A DNA stretch of 64,000 nt from Glossina fuscipes (taxonomy: Eukaryota > Arthropoda > Insecta > Diptera > Glossinidae): NCBI RefSeq assembly GCF_014805625.2, contig NW_023998427.1, forward strand, positions 772,445-836,444, read 5' to 3'. The notes under the pieces were generated by a model, which saw only the letters and a list, made by a program, of their open reading frames with translations, did no database searches and was not told where the DNA came from. Numbering within the stretch: the stretch's first letter is position 1; each line of letters begins with the position of its first letter. Positions 11,560 through 24,439 of this stretch are shown piece by piece. The translations under genes and the position numbers were made by a program.

Positions 11560-11770
11560 GAATTTCTGTTAAGAAAAACCGGGTTGCACGCAATTTACGA
11601 GCCATTGCATGTTTCTGCTCCAACGAATTTGCCCCATTTTCAACAACAAACGTGCATTGAAAACTTCTATCATATTTCAAGTCGACATGTTCATTTTTTG
11701 CAACCAAGCGAGTGCCGCAGACGAACAGACATGGCTTAATCACGTTGATCAAGCATATGTGAGTATAAGT
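11560..11770 (-). repeat. Dispersed repeat A, partial copy
   Basis: On the minus strand this reads TGATCAACG, a GTCTGTTCGTCTG-like block, cGCAAAAAATGAA, 'cgacttgaaat', a gttt/aatgcacg block and GAAAATGGGGCAAAT, in the same order as the longer A copies. The open frames running across it are therefore accidental. Confidence 0.65.
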
Positions 11771-13550
11771 GAGTATAACTCCTCAAGGTCACATAGGTCT
11801 TCATGTACCGAAACTATTGCATATAATATTATACCTGTTATCAAAAGATTAAAGCTTGCAGATATTTGTCTTGCATTCGCCAACCGAAACCATAATCTAA
11901 GGGAGAAGTTAAATAATTTTGAGTTTTTGTCAAAGTAAAATTTATTTGAAATTCATCCAACTTGGATATTGTTTCATATTTTTATGGTAAATATCAAGTG
12001 ATTGCATAGTTTCTTGTCTTTTTTTTTAAGCCAAGTTGATGCACATTTTTCTTTTAGTTTTATTAGACATCACTCGATAGGTGTTAATATTGACTGATAG
12101 CCTTTGGCATTCCTATGAAGTCAATTTTCCACTGTGTTAAGAGTATTAAGAAGAAAGCGAAAGAAATGGTAATCGGACGAGGCGATGTCTAGATTATACC
12201 ATGAATATATCGAAACTTTCCAACGAAGTTCTTTCAATTTTTGCGCAGCTATAAATAGCCGGGCATTTTTATCTTTCCGATTGACCGATTCTGGCCGCTT
12301 AATATAAATTGCTTAATTTAATTTTAACTGCTTTGTTTGTAATAATTGTTGAGCGTAGCGAGTAAAATCAATTGTCATTTCAACTCCTCGAAACCAAACG
12401 CGCCATCTTATGTGAGGTGGGTTTGATCACTTTCGTATAGATTAGTTCGTCATAGACAATCTATTTCCCAAATATTCGTTGTATCTCACTTACATGTCAT
12501 CATCCGCTGGTAATCGTTTTAAGAATGCCTCTGTTTCGTTTCCATTTAACAGCGATTCGCAAATGGAAATTTGTTTCATTTCAGTTTTGCGATGTGATAA
12601 CTTCACGTTCAACTAATGAATTGTTCGTGTAATTTATGGATCGTATGATTTGTATTTCTGAACGTTATATATGGATGAGTATAACTACAAAAGCGAAAAA
12701 AATATATATTGATGTTTGCCGTATCCGCCTTTCATGTCACTTTCTTGTTAATCCCTCTATTTTCGTCCAAAAGGATTCTAGTATTAATTGTTTGCGATTA
12801 CAGAGCAAAATTTCCCCAATCGATTGCCCTCAAACTGGTAAAACAACAATACAGAAGAGTGCTATACAATCATGTTGGATCGAGTGGATGCTAAAAATTC
12901 GGAAGCACGACTCGATCTCGAATGCTTGATTAAAACCATTAAAAGTTAGTTTAAAAGATATTAAGAAAATATATTATTAACAAAGTTAACTGAATTAACG
13001 GCGAATTAACAAAGATGAGCGTGTGAGAAATAATTCTTGTTCAAGAGCAATTACCGCCATTTTCGGAAGAAAAATGTAGATTGTTGCCAAAACAAGAATA
13101 CAAAATAAATTTAAAAAAATTATTGCCCATGAAGCACAAATGGCCTGTGTATAGAATCGCCCGAACCAACAGCCTAATTCCATCTCGTGTTCGCCCACTG
13201 GCCTCAGCAGCAATGCAAAAACGTACACCCTCAGCCATCATCAGGCTGTATTTGTTTTGTAAATTAGAGAAGAATAACAATAGGAATGAAAAGCTATCTT
13301 TCCAACTATTTTTACAATTGTGTTGAAAACGAACAAAAAAGAAAAAAAAAAAAAAAAAGAAACTTTTTGTCAACTTAAACTTATTCTACATTATATACAT
13401 AAACAAGGAAAACAAGTAATATTGTCTAAACAAATTGAAGAATATTTTTGGTCTTTCAATTCTTTTTTTGCTTCTCTTCCTTTTTCCTCTTTCTTTTTAT
13501 TTCTCTGTTTTTTTTTTTTTTTAGTTTTATTTTGTTATTGTTCTGTCCAG
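11771..13550. other. No gene recognised
   Basis: Short open frames occur at 12636-12929, but they have no recognised domain and no convincing paired splice sites. The sequence between about 12700 and 12930 is less AT-biased than its surroundings and could be decayed transposon DNA; I cannot assign it. Confidence 0.5.
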
Positions 13551-13657
13551 GATTTTCAATGTGCCAGAAAGTCATGGCACATGGCAAATGCTTTAAAAAT
13601 GTGGAGGAAGGCTTTCAATGCATTTTTCATTCTCGAATTTCATTTCATTTAATGTAA
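13551..13657 (+). CDS. Possible 3' terminal exon, unknown gene
   Basis: A strong acceptor (a long T tract, then TGTTCTGTCCAG ending at 13550) is followed by about 100 bases open in two frames, ending in stops at 13652 or 13657. AATAAA lies at 13664-13669. That arrangement fits a last exon. In the frame ending at 13657 the peptide has an EGF-like spacing of cysteines (C, then HGKC, then GFQC), but it is too short and the expected final Cys is missing. Neither frame matches a family I know. It could be a chance combination of common signals. Confidence 0.2.
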
Positions 13658-14436
13658 TAACATAATAAAATGCCACATAAAGTTAAATTCATATTTAAAA
13701 GAAATCTTAAATTAAACTTTTTAAATATAAGCGTTTAATTGGATAATAATTGTTGATTTTTAAATTCTTTTCTTCAATGAATAAAAGTTTTTTTTTAATT
13801 TGTTTATTTTTTTTTTTTATTGTTTTTCACTTTCAAAGCACTTTTCAATTTCGTTTTCTTCACTTTTAATTTTCAGCGATGTTAATGTATTAAACAATTT
13901 TTTTTATTATATTTGTTTTGATTAACATCAAAAATCTATTTCCAATAGGTTATGGATGCACGGACTGATTGGTGATAGAAGAATAGCGCCGTGTACAAGT
14001 GCAATAAAAGATAATTTCAACTATACAGTGCAGTGATGTGTTGCGAGATAAAACATTTGATATCTTCGATGAGAGAAATTATGTAAAGCGTATTGGTCCA
14101 CCATCAAGATTTATGGGAAATCGCATTGAATGAACTGACCTGAATGAGGGCGAATGCAACAAAAAAAAAAAAAATTTGATGAAATGAAGATTGGGTGAAC
14201 GAAAGACAAGAAAGGTATGGCGACTATTGTCCTGAGTGTTGCCACAATACAACTAGTTTAAGTAAAAAAATGTCCGTCGCACCAAATGAGGCATGAATGA
14301 AACTCTAAGAGAGATTCATGGGCAAGAAGGAATATTAAGAAAATTGAGTTTATTTAAGCAATTTCTGAGGGTGAAAGTAGCACAAGAAGAAGATGATCAA
14401 CAATATGTTTGCAAAGGACGAAGAGCGCTGTAACAT

Positions 14437-14660
14437 ATGCACATCGACATTAACTTAAGTCAAGCATCAATGAACAAGTGTTCACGGTTCAAGATACATG
14501 CTACAAAAGCAAGAAATTGTGCAAGAAATGAAAGCAACGAACACCTACGTAGCACAAGCATAAACACCGAAAACGGTAATCACAGTTCAAATCTGAAATG
14601 CTACAACTATGGTCGGTAGGGATACGATGCACCATATTGCTGAGTGAAAAGACGGGAACA
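14437..14660 (+). pseudogene. copia-type gag fragment with worn zinc knuckle
   Basis: The frame is rich in Asn, Ser and Arg, as the basic gag tail usually is. It ends in a degenerate CCHC knuckle: CYNYGR, a stop, then GYDAPYC. The second Cys and the His are both replaced by Tyr and a stop falls inside the motif, so it cannot bind zinc or nucleic acid. It sits upstream of the integrase fragment, as expected for gag. Confidence 0.65.
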
Positions 14661-15034
14661 CAAGGATTAACAGAATAATAATAACGGTATAAAAGGATTA
14701 CTTGCCGTAATAAATGAGATTGGTGGGTGTGTCAACATCATCTAAGCAGAGTATTTGCAAAAGGCAAAGTTAGTCGAGTCAAAAGAGTTGCATTGCAATA
14801 CTCGAACGAGCTAAGACCGGAATGAGAATTAAGGCGTCGTAAATATAAATTTCTGTAAATAATTTGTAAATAGATCACCTCCTAAGAATTATATATATAA
14901 TCTATATTATCCTAAAAATTACAATTTAAAAAGATCAAAAAATGTAAAATGATCGCTGAACGAAGATTCGGTAAAAAATTGAAAATTTCTTTGCGAAGTG
15001 GCAACGGTATGAAGTAAGATAATCAAGCCTTTGG

Positions 15035-15313
15035 TTGTTACTTGAAGCTAATCGAAATTGTACGGCAGTTAACGGTGCGATATATACCGTAACAGAATGG
15101 TATTGCTGTTCGTTTCAGGAAAACGTTGGAAAGGAAAAGTGTACGCTGACTGGTGCAGGCGTAGATAACTCATTATGGGCTGAAGTAGTCTGCACAGCTG
15201 CATTTTTACGTAATGGGGCACTAACTAGATCAGTAGAAGAAATAACACCTTATGATATAAAGCGTAACAGAAAACCTACAGTAGCACATTTAGAAATTTC
15301 TAAACATCTATAG
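15035..15313 (+). pseudogene. copia-type integrase C-terminal fragment
   Basis: This 92-codon frame contains LWAEVVCTAAFLRNGALTRS followed by TPYDIKRNRKPTVAHL. These match the copia integrase pattern W-x-E-A-x-x-T-A-x-Y-L-x-N-R and T-P-Y-E-x-W-x-x-x-K-P-x-x-x-H-L. The catalytic DDE residues would lie upstream and are not recognisable. It ends at TAG. Confidence 0.8.
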
Positions 15314-15989
15314 GAGTTGCTTCAGATAAACGCCTGTGAAATAAATTTGAATCATAAAGTAAAGAATACATTATGGTCGGTTATTGTAAGACGAAGCGAA
15401 AGCATATTGATTGCTCGGCAAAGTTACTCAGCAGTTAATAGTGGGTAGAGATGTGAATTTATTGAGCCTATAAAGTCAACAAATATGTGTATGTTGATAA
15501 ATCAGATGCGGATGAAGATGTTCAAAAGTGTGAAAACGTTGGCCACTAACAAGAGGTCCAGGTAAATGATACATGGAAGTACGTGGAACTTCCCCAAGGG
15601 TAAAGGGGATTTTCAAAATGGAAGATTGCTGACCATTAGCAATGTCACTTGATACAGCACACTGAGCAGTATGTAATGCGGTTGCATGGGTGAAAGTCGA
15701 TGAATCGGACTACCAGACTCCCATAGGATCGATTATATAGTTAGCAGTGAGCACTCGCTTAGACATTCTGCCGTCCATATGTAAATTAGCTTAAAAGAGC
15801 AAGAAGTCCCTTCGAGAACATATCTAAACAGCGATACGCATTCTAGAATATCTGAGTACAACGCAAAATAAAATGTTGAAATAGAGCAAGTGAGATATAC
15901 CAGTTGCAAGGCTAATGGTCGAAAATGGCATACCAGATATGCATTTTTCTTTGCCTAAGGAATATTTTCCTACATACCGACAAGACCAA

Positions 15990-16309
15990 ATTCATTAGCT
16001 GTAAGTAACGCAGAGGCGGATTACGTGGCACTTACATCTACAACAAAGAAAGCTTTGTATAACAAAAATGTACTGAACGAGTTCCACTTGGAATTTGATG
16101 AAGCAGCTGTAAAAAAAAAAATAAGTGCGATATGTCTTGTATAAAGCTCAAGCTGCCACGCACGACGCAAACATATTGATATACACATAAATTGGGTTGA
16201 AATTGAATTAATATACTGTTGCACTGGGAACGTGTTTGCTGATATTTTTACAAAAAATTTGCCAAAACAATTTGATGATAAGTTTGTAAATTTGTTAAAT
16301 TCGTGTTAG
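15990..16309 (+). pseudogene. copia-type RNase H and polyprotein C-terminus
   Basis: AVSNAEADYVALTSTTKKAL corresponds to the copia SS-T/A-EAEY-x-AL block. RRKHIDIHI matches the R-T/A-KHIDI-x-YH motif, and FADIFTKNLP matches the ADI-F/L-TKPL terminal motif. The stop is TAG at 16307-16309. One frameshift lies between the two blocks, within the A tract near 16110. This is the best preserved portion of the element. Confidence 0.85.
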
Positions 16310-16310
16310 G

Positions 16311-17299
16311 TTAATTAATTTTATCTATCTGTTCGTTGAAATTTAAACGCTGCCTTGCATGTATAGCATAGTATTTTATATGGCGAAGTAGTTCTTCAAA
16401 TTTTGCTTTTTACCTTTAAAATTTTTATCAATTTCTTTTTCGTTATTTTTAATGTCCGTCCATGTTCTGTCTCTTAAAATATACACTTTCTACTTATTTT
16501 TATGTTTTCACTTGCTGTGAAATATAAGCCAGAATATGAAATGAAGGCTTAAGGCGATAAATGAGAAGCCAAATAAATTTATTTAAAATATTTATCCCCT
16601 TGTAAGCTGTAAATGACTGATTGACATATCTGAAGTTACTGCTTTTTATATATTCATTCTCATGGACCATACTCTTTCAAATGAATAAAATATTATTGCC
16701 TATGATATAAATTTGAGTGAGTGCGGTAAGTATTAATGTTTTTAATTGAAGATATCCTACGGTGTTCATTTAATTCGTCCAATCATTCTATCTTTTGCTT
16801 CTTTGTCATTGCGCTGGTGCAGTAGTGGAAAACTGAGACTTGGTTCATAGCTGGCCATAATATGATTGATTGGATTATGCCGATCATATTAGACTAATTT
16901 AGCTAGAATGGTGGTCGTTATTATGGTAGCATCATTTAAGACTGCAATATGTCCGTAATGATATGAGTAGAAGTAGGTAGCTTTAGTCCAAGTAGAGAGA
17001 TTAGTTGCAATGCGTAAGGACGTGGATATCACATTCCGATTCATTCATGAAATTCATAGTATCTTGTGATTTTCCTTGCATTAGCTGGGTTTGTTATCGA
17101 ATAAATTAAATACGATTCGGTATTAAAAAAGATTTATACTTCGTAGCTTGAGCTAATTGATTCGAAATCATTTAAAGCGCTACGGATATGAAACTAATAA
17201 GAATAAGCTTAATCTTATCAACTGCAATAGTAATAATTTTAGCCTTTGTTGCCATAGAAAGAAAGGCTTGTTCACGAGACTCCCTATATACAGCGGGTA
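16311..17299. other. Flank of the copia remnant, no gene recognised
   Basis: The right flank of the element may include a decayed 3' LTR, but no matching partner was seen on the left side. Otherwise nothing is recognisable. Confidence 0.5.
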
Positions 17300-17460
17300 T
17301 CTAAAAGATGGACCTGTTTGATCCACATCCTCGACTGTTAACTCTTATGCTACAGTGCTATTGCCGAACAATTTTCATCATAAAATTTTAAAAATTAGAC
17401 CTTATAAGCCTTTAAGGATTTCATGTTTCATTATGATTCTGGTGTAAGTAGGGGTCGCGA
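17300..17460 (-). repeat. Dispersed repeat B, single-unit copy
   Basis: On the minus strand this reads the blocks GGCTTATAAGGTCTAATTTT and then ATTTTATGATGAAAATTGTTC, the same order as the units at 8480-8540. About one repeat unit remains. The block that reads as TTTGATCCACATCC on the + strand is also shared with the 49370 copy. Confidence 0.65.
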
Positions 17461-17489
17461 AATGTTTCATTCAGCATGTTGATGGTACA

Positions 17490-17880
17490 ATTGCTTGAGT
17501 ACCAAGCACAGGGTTAAAGAGTGTTTCTCATACTCATCTTCCATCGAGTGTGAACATAAACATAACACATAACACATTGCTATACATATGCCGCCAGCCA
17601 TCAACGAACGAAGGGAATCAACCAACACATAGATTACTTCATGTAATACAATTTGAGGTATACATAAGCTGGGCGCAAGCTACTAAAAGATAGGGATTCG
17701 ATCAATGTTGACTATGCGCGGGATCATATCGTTAATATCCCTGTAATCAATTTCTATAATTCGTTGTTAAGAAATGCCACGAAGTAATTCGCTTGAGTAA
17801 CGAGCACATGGTCGCAAAATGTTTATCAAAATCACATTGCAACGAATATAACAGTAAACATAACACATTGTTACGCACGG
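17490..17880 (+). repeat. Direct repeat pair about 298 bp apart
   Basis: The block GCTTGAGTA-(x)-GAGCACA with its following ~90 bases (a 'cataaacataacacattg' type ending) starts at 17493 and again at 17791. The two copies have diverged by substitutions and small indels. The intervening sequence has no recognisable coding content. They may be the ends, such as short LTRs or internal duplications, of an unidentified element. Confidence 0.55.
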
Positions 17881-17949
17881 CGAAAGCACAATAATTTGTA
17901 AAAAATTCCACGGATGCGTTCATACGAATCACGGCTTTATTTAATCAAG

Positions 17950-19202
17950 GATCGCAAAAAGCATTCATAAGCGGAAAGGTAACTTCGTTACTAAAAATAC
18001 CAAGGCGCGGCATATATGAATCATCATTTAAAGAGGACGACATAAATCGCGTCGGGTTAATTTTGGCTCAGAAAACAAACCTGAGTTGCATTTTACCAGG
18101 CCCTACAGAGAGACACTACGTCCAAGCACGCTATCTGAGTTACATTTGCGAAAATATTGTACTTATAGTCGATTAAAATTACGTCTTTGTGATGGCCAGC
18201 ACTCTATGTGCTTAATAAGTTTGAAATTATCGAAGCATGCGACCAAGTTCAGGTGGATTAAAATTTTGATACCCTTTAGTTGTAATGCTTTTCAGTTTAC
18301 ACGATATTTAGCTTGGGCGGAGGGATGAGTTGAATGTAAACCCATTGAAAATTGCATTCTAACGTTGCTGGCGTTATCCCCTCGGATGGTTTTTTTCTTT
18401 TGCTTCGCTAAATAAATTTGCGTTAAAAGAGAAGATGTTTGTTAAAAGAAGAAGAAATAAATTAAATAAACAAAAAAGAAAGTTGTTGTGGAATGAATAA
18501 CTTCTAAAACATCTTTTCTACATTTTTTTAATTAACGATGTAAAGATAATTTCTTAACAAATTTATTATTTACTTTTTATTTAAAAAAAACAAAAAATAA
18601 AAAAAAATAAAAATGAAAAAAAAAAAAAACCGTTGCTATTGTTGAGCAGAAAAACTTTACTTTCTTGTTCTTAATAATGCACGTAAATAATAACTTCCCT
18701 AAGGAATTTTAAACACGCAAAATAATGTAATATGTAGTGACAACGATTTCTTTTGAGCCTTTTAAAAAAAGAAATTCCTTTAGAATTGTTTCCTTTTGTT
18801 TTTCCCTTCACTCTAGTTCTCTGCGATAAAGTATGTTAAAGAGTTTTCCAAAAACAACTAGACTAAGATAGATAAGATTTTCTACCTACTTTTTATAAAA
18901 GAAAACAAACACAAATGCACATGTATATACAAATAATCTTATATTATGTTAGCCCATAAGGAACACAGCGAGCGTCAAAGCTATTGCAGCACTAAAGGTT
19001 GTATTGTAGGCATTTCTTCTTTGCCAAGTAGAAGTATCAGAAAAAAAAAAAAAATAAAAAAACAACAATAACAACAACAACAACAACAAAAAAAGGACAC
19101 TTCATGGATCATATATATAATAATATACACGTGTACTTGGCTTGTCATATGCGGGAGCACGAACACTTCCATCCATATATATATTATATTTTTCGAAAAA
19201 TT

Positions 19203-19238
<36 letters not shown>

Positions 19239-21103
19239 AAGTACTTCTCTCTTCGCTTATGAAGAAAGAAAAAGTGGCTGCGAAAAAAAATTTTAAAATC
19301 TTGAGAACAATTTCGTTACTTTTTATTTGGATATGTAAGGCGATTAAATCTGCTGATGCATGTAATGCAATTTGATGAAATTAATTTAACAAAAGATGAA
19401 ATTTCTATTCAACAATTTGATCTGGTTTTTTTTTTGTTTTTGTTTTTGTTTTTTTTTTTTTGAACTCTACACCACTACATGTGTGCGTATGAATAGAACA
19501 ATCGGAAGGAGTTCAGGTACATTCATCTAAGCTAAACTTGATCTAGAAAGTGATTCTGATTTTCGATTGTTATTGCAAACTTAATATACTGTTGTATCAC
19601 AAGTTATGTAGGGTATTAAAAAAAAACAAAAAAAATTCCATTTAAAATGAAATTGAAACATAGTCCGAAAGTGATGAGTAAACGTTTCATCAGAAAAATT
19701 TATGCAAACTTGGCACACGTGGCTCATTAAAAGAACGTAAATGTAGACTCGCTCGTAAGTCATATAACGCGTCAGGAGAGTAACGACAAATGGAAAATTC
19801 TACTCTACACTAAAAATGTACAACACAACTCGCTAATCGATTTCACTCACTTTTAAGCTTAGCTAGCGTTCAGTGATATGCACAAATTTTAAGCCAAATT
19901 GCTTGCTACTAAAGTATTTTTAAGATACCCATCGCGATTGGTTATATTTCGATGGCTAAATCGATTCTAATATTCCTATTGTTGATTACATATCTACACA
20001 TGTGTACGTATATATGTTTAGAGTTTCCAAAGTAGATTTGTACGCTTTCGCGAATTTGTATGTATGCGTTGAGAAATTTTAATAATAATACCTAAGCAAT
20101 GAAAAAGAGATGAAAAACAATAAACAACGCATACGTTAAGTAGATGAAGAGAGTGTGGAACATTAAATGAAAGATTACTTATGCAATTCAAAGCGAAAGA
20201 ATGAACATTGCTTTTTTATTGTAGAAAGCCAGAAATGATATTTTATCAACATGTAATAAAGACGGCCCAAACTAATTGAAATACACACACACACACACAG
20301 ACACAGTGTCACATTGGCATTTGTGAAAACATGAAAACTCATAAAGAATGCATAAGAATGAATTTTGGTGGTAGAAAATGTTTCGTATGTTGCATTTTTC
20401 TTCTTCTTCTTTTTTATTTCGCCATTAATTTGGATTCGTTTTCAGATCATTTTCAGATGCGTTACGGTTTGATATTTGCCAAAAGACAATATACATACGT
20501 AAGCATACATACAAGAATTTTACATCTGCGTTAGTGTTAAAATATTAAAGAATACTATGCTCCTTCTAGCTAAACACTTGATTGTTGTTGATACGATTTG
20601 CTGTCATTTGGATCTTAAAGATAAATTCTTTTAAATATGCTAAACACGTTCCGTTTCGTATTAAGATTAAAAATTTTTCACTTACGATATCCATGAATCG
20701 TAAATAAGCAGAAAATCTTTTTGAAATTGCTTCGATCACAAAACATTGATCAATTATTTTGACCGAAAAAACAAACAAAAAAAAAAAATAAAAATTCGTA
20801 AGAGATTTCTATAAAAATAATATTGGCTGATGGCTGATGGCTGTAGGACGTGAAGTGAATGCTAAAAGTGGTTTTTTTATTGCATTTTGAAAGCGACTTA
20901 AAGGACATATATTATTTATTCGATAGAGAAAAGAAAATTTTCTCCAACAAAGTTGGAACGAACTTCAACGTATTATATATATTTATAATTTATTTCATTT
21001 CAATCAATTTTGAATCTGTTTATTGCAATTTTAATTAATTTGTACTAATTTTAATATAATTGCTTATAGATAATACGCATAAATATATAAACACACACAC
21101 ATA

Positions 21104-21155
<52 letters not shown>

Positions 21156-21733
21156 GATATATATATGTATATATAAATATACCCTTTCGAAGCCTTGATA
21201 TTTTTGAATGTTATATAATTAAATTCTCTAGGAATAAATAAATATAAATAAAAATAAATTAACTGTCAATAACATTGATTTTCATACCTACTTCGGGAAC
21301 ATGCACTTGTTTTGTTATTTCGTTTGCAGCGTGTATTGCGTACAAAATTGTAATATTAATCAGCCTGGAAATACTTTGAGTAAAAGTCTTTCAGGCCATT
21401 CCGTTTCATTATCTGACGAAATCGCAATAATCTCGCAAAAATTTTAATAAAAAGGAATGAAAGAATAAATGATTAAGACGCAGAAATAGTCTGGAAATGT
21501 GAAGCTATCGTTGAACATACATACACACACATACACACACACAACGCACACAACATAAACATATAGGCACAGATAAACACACACACACACACACACACAC
21601 ACATGCGATCTATAGTGATAGCTCAGACAAATACGATGCAGACGTTAGGACTTTCTCTGATGTTTTATTTAAAAAAAAAATTAAAAAAAAAAAAAAGAAA
21701 ATATAGTACAACTTTTGTCCAATTTGTTTACAG
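17950..21733. other. No gene recognised; low-complexity rich
   Basis: Holds a 34-base A run (19204-19237), T and A tracts around 19430 and 18600, an AC run (20284-20300), an AT array (about 21113-21148) and an AC array (21577-21602). No conserved coding segments seen. Confidence 0.6.
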
Positions 21734-21792
21734 TGAGTGTCGCAAAGGCATCTACATTTTGATCGTCGTCGCGTTGCCCAACAAGTAATCAA
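21734..21792 (+). other. Candidate internal exon (59 bp), possibly untranslated
   Basis: The acceptor context TTTGTCCAATTTGTTTACAG ends at 21733 and the consensus donor GTAAGTATG begins at 21793. The 59 bases between are less AT-rich than their surroundings. One frame reads ECRKGIYILIVVALPNK then a stop; the other two are also interrupted or short. It could be a UTR or non-coding RNA exon, or a last coding exon followed by a 3' UTR intron. Confidence 0.3.
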
Positions 21793-22919
21793 GTAAGTAT
21801 GCTTCACTTATAGTGCTAGAGTTAAAAATAACAACACATAAATAAATAAGCGTCGCAAAGTTCACGTACAGCGAATATAATCCAACATGACGTATGATTA
21901 ATGCAATTAGCGTGATATATGCAATGATGTGATATATATTTTACTATGAAATTTTATGAAATTCATACGTACCGGACGGTGCAAATAAAATGAAATAATG
22001 TTGGAATAATTTAATGGCAAAATAGGATAGAATTTCGCTTATCACTCACTTACTTAACTTTAAGATAAGCATTCGAGATATTAATAAGTAAGTAATTAAT
22101 TAATTACTTGGAGAAACGTTTTTTATATTTTATGTTTTGCATAAGTGCTTGACAAGACGATAAGAAAAGTATTCTTTTAGCATTTCTTAGTAAAGCGTAA
22201 AGTTGCTAGCGAATGGATTGCCTTCTTATAACAAAATGAAAAAGGCAATTGGCATTTTGATTTGAATGGAATTTTGATTAATTTCACAACGAATTTAGTC
22301 TAGCGATAGCAAAAGAAATTTTTTATCGTGGCGATATTTTGAAAATTTTTTTCATAAATTAACAAGATATCCTTTTGATATTTAATACCTGCTAAGATAG
22401 ATTTCAAAATGGCTTGAATATAATTATGCTAAGATTAATTGTGCAAGAATTACCAAAGGTAGTTGAACAAAAGCAGAGCCATAGCATATTGAGCGAAAAA
22501 TCAGAGAGAAGAGAACACTTCGAGTTTTCACAGATATTGCTTGTAGAAATTTCTGTTCTTCATATTAGCAGGTTGCGAACTCTAAACGAGTTTATCCAAT
22601 TATTTGCTTCAGACATTTCAGCTGAGTAAAGCAAGCGGAACGTGTATGATTGCTCGATTTAAAGGCATCAAGGCATCTGCTAGCGAATGAAAACGAAAGC
22701 ATTCTGGTTCGATAAATCGCAAATTGCACGTAATCAACGTGTTTGTACACGTGTTCCCACGGATAGCTGAAATAATCTATTCATTGATTGCAGTTCGGCG
22801 CCTTATGGCAAAGTTTTAATAAACGATTATTAACGAACTTATACTAAAAGTCGAACATTTTTGTTGACGCATGTTAACCTATACGGTTAGCCTTGAATAT
22901 TTGTTAAAAAATTAATGCT

Positions 22920-23260
22920 GTACTTTTTATATCCATCACCATAGGATAGGGGTATGCATAGTCAATTTTTCATAATGTTTGCAAAACCTAAAAGACCCTA
23001 TAGAGTATAATCTTGATCAGCGTGAAAGTCTGCATTGATTCAAGCCATATCTGTCCATCTGTCTGTCGTGTATGATGCATGTTTTGGCACTCTCCTGGTC
23101 TCAAAAATAAAGATATCGACTTGAAATGTGGTAGAAACATTGGAAAGTTCTGAATGCACATTGGTACTGAAAGCGGCGCACCCCGGCAGTAAAGCGTAAA
23201 GTGAACGCAACTCGGTTACAGTTGAATGTAACTTTCCTACTTGTTTAATATTTATTAACT
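22920..23260 (+). repeat. Dispersed repeat A, 5' part only
   Basis: Contains the family-A opening (a 'gggtatgcatagtc' equivalent, GTTTGCAAAACC, the TATAGAGTATA and TTGATCAGCGTGAAA blocks), the CTGTCCATCTGTCTGTC block, 'gatatcgacttgaaat' and CATTGGAAAGTTCTG. The copy stops before the ACACGCCCAC block. Confidence 0.7.
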
Positions 23261-24439
23261 CGTAATCTATTGTGGACGTATTGAAATAGCTAAGCAAGCG
23301 ATATTCATGGTAAAAAAATTCGACCTCAGGCAGAAAGAATTTTTTCCTTTGTTTATATAATTTTTAATGAAAAATTTGCATATTTCTATGTTTTAATTAT
23401 CAATTAAACAATATTTGTTCATCTCTAATGTCCGAATGAGATTGTCAACGAATTCAATTGCAAATGTTCACAAGGACTAAAGGTCTTGGCCGATAAGTTT
23501 ACTCGGAGCTTAAAAAAAATACAAAAATAAAAATAAGAAAACAATGCACACATGTGTTCAATAAATGGATGCTATGGTTCGTGTTTTTGTGTACATATAA
23601 ATGCATGTATATACTAATATACATATTCGTATATATATTTGTTCATGTTAAATATATAGAACAAGGTCCCTGGAGGAATTGGTTAACAGATCAGACCGTT
23701 GTTACAAATTAAAAAAAAAAAAAAAACAACACAAAATAAAACAAAAACAAAAAAAAAAAAACAAATAAACATATACACATATGTATTTGAAAAGGAGAAA
23801 AACCAGTAGCAGAATCAATATGAAATACATGAAAAAGTCAAGCCTTGTATGCGAATGAATGTAAAATAAGTGTTTTTTTTTTTACTTTTTTTTTTTTTTT
23901 ATATATAGCATTCTACAGATTTTTATTTCACAAAATACATTTTTTTATTTGCTTTTAAATAAAATTAAATGAAATAAAAAATGATTGTTGGTATCTTCTT
24001 AAATTGTAAATAAATTTTATACACACCACGGACACACGTGCTATCGGCTTGTGTTAGCATTTGTTTATACTGCTGTTATATTTGTAATAAATATTTTTTT
24101 GCGTCTTCTTTTACATTTCACCGGAACCAATAAATGCGCCAAATATAAAACATCGATCCATTCATGGATATAACATCGACAAAATTAAGGTATACCAAAT
24201 AACTTTTTGTGTTTGTGTCACAATCGTGATCAGCGCAAGAATTTTGCCTACTGCAACCGCGTACATGTTTATATAGCATGCAATGCAGTTAAATGTGTTT
24301 CTTCTGCATTCACTCACTCTCTCACATATCGAAATAAACAATTAAACATTATGTGATATTAATATAATTTTGATATAAATGGCTTTAAAATGTAGGTTAT
24401 CACAGATTCGGCCCAAGGTAATAAAATGTTTTTTCACTT

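Larger units (their letters stand above)
13950..16310 (+). mobile_element. Ty1/copia-type LTR retrotransposon, internally deleted and decayed
   Basis: Fragments of a copia-type polyprotein lie in the correct order on the + strand: a gag-like region with a degenerate zinc knuckle (about 14437-14650), the integrase C-terminal region (about 15035-15313), a trace of the start of reverse transcriptase (about 15530-15610) and the RNase H end (about 15990-16309). The reading frame changes repeatedly and stops are frequent. Most of the protease and RT domains are missing, so the 2.4 kb remnant is about half the length of an intact copia internal region. I could not identify paired LTRs, a primer-binding site or a polypurine tract. 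Confidence 0.8.
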
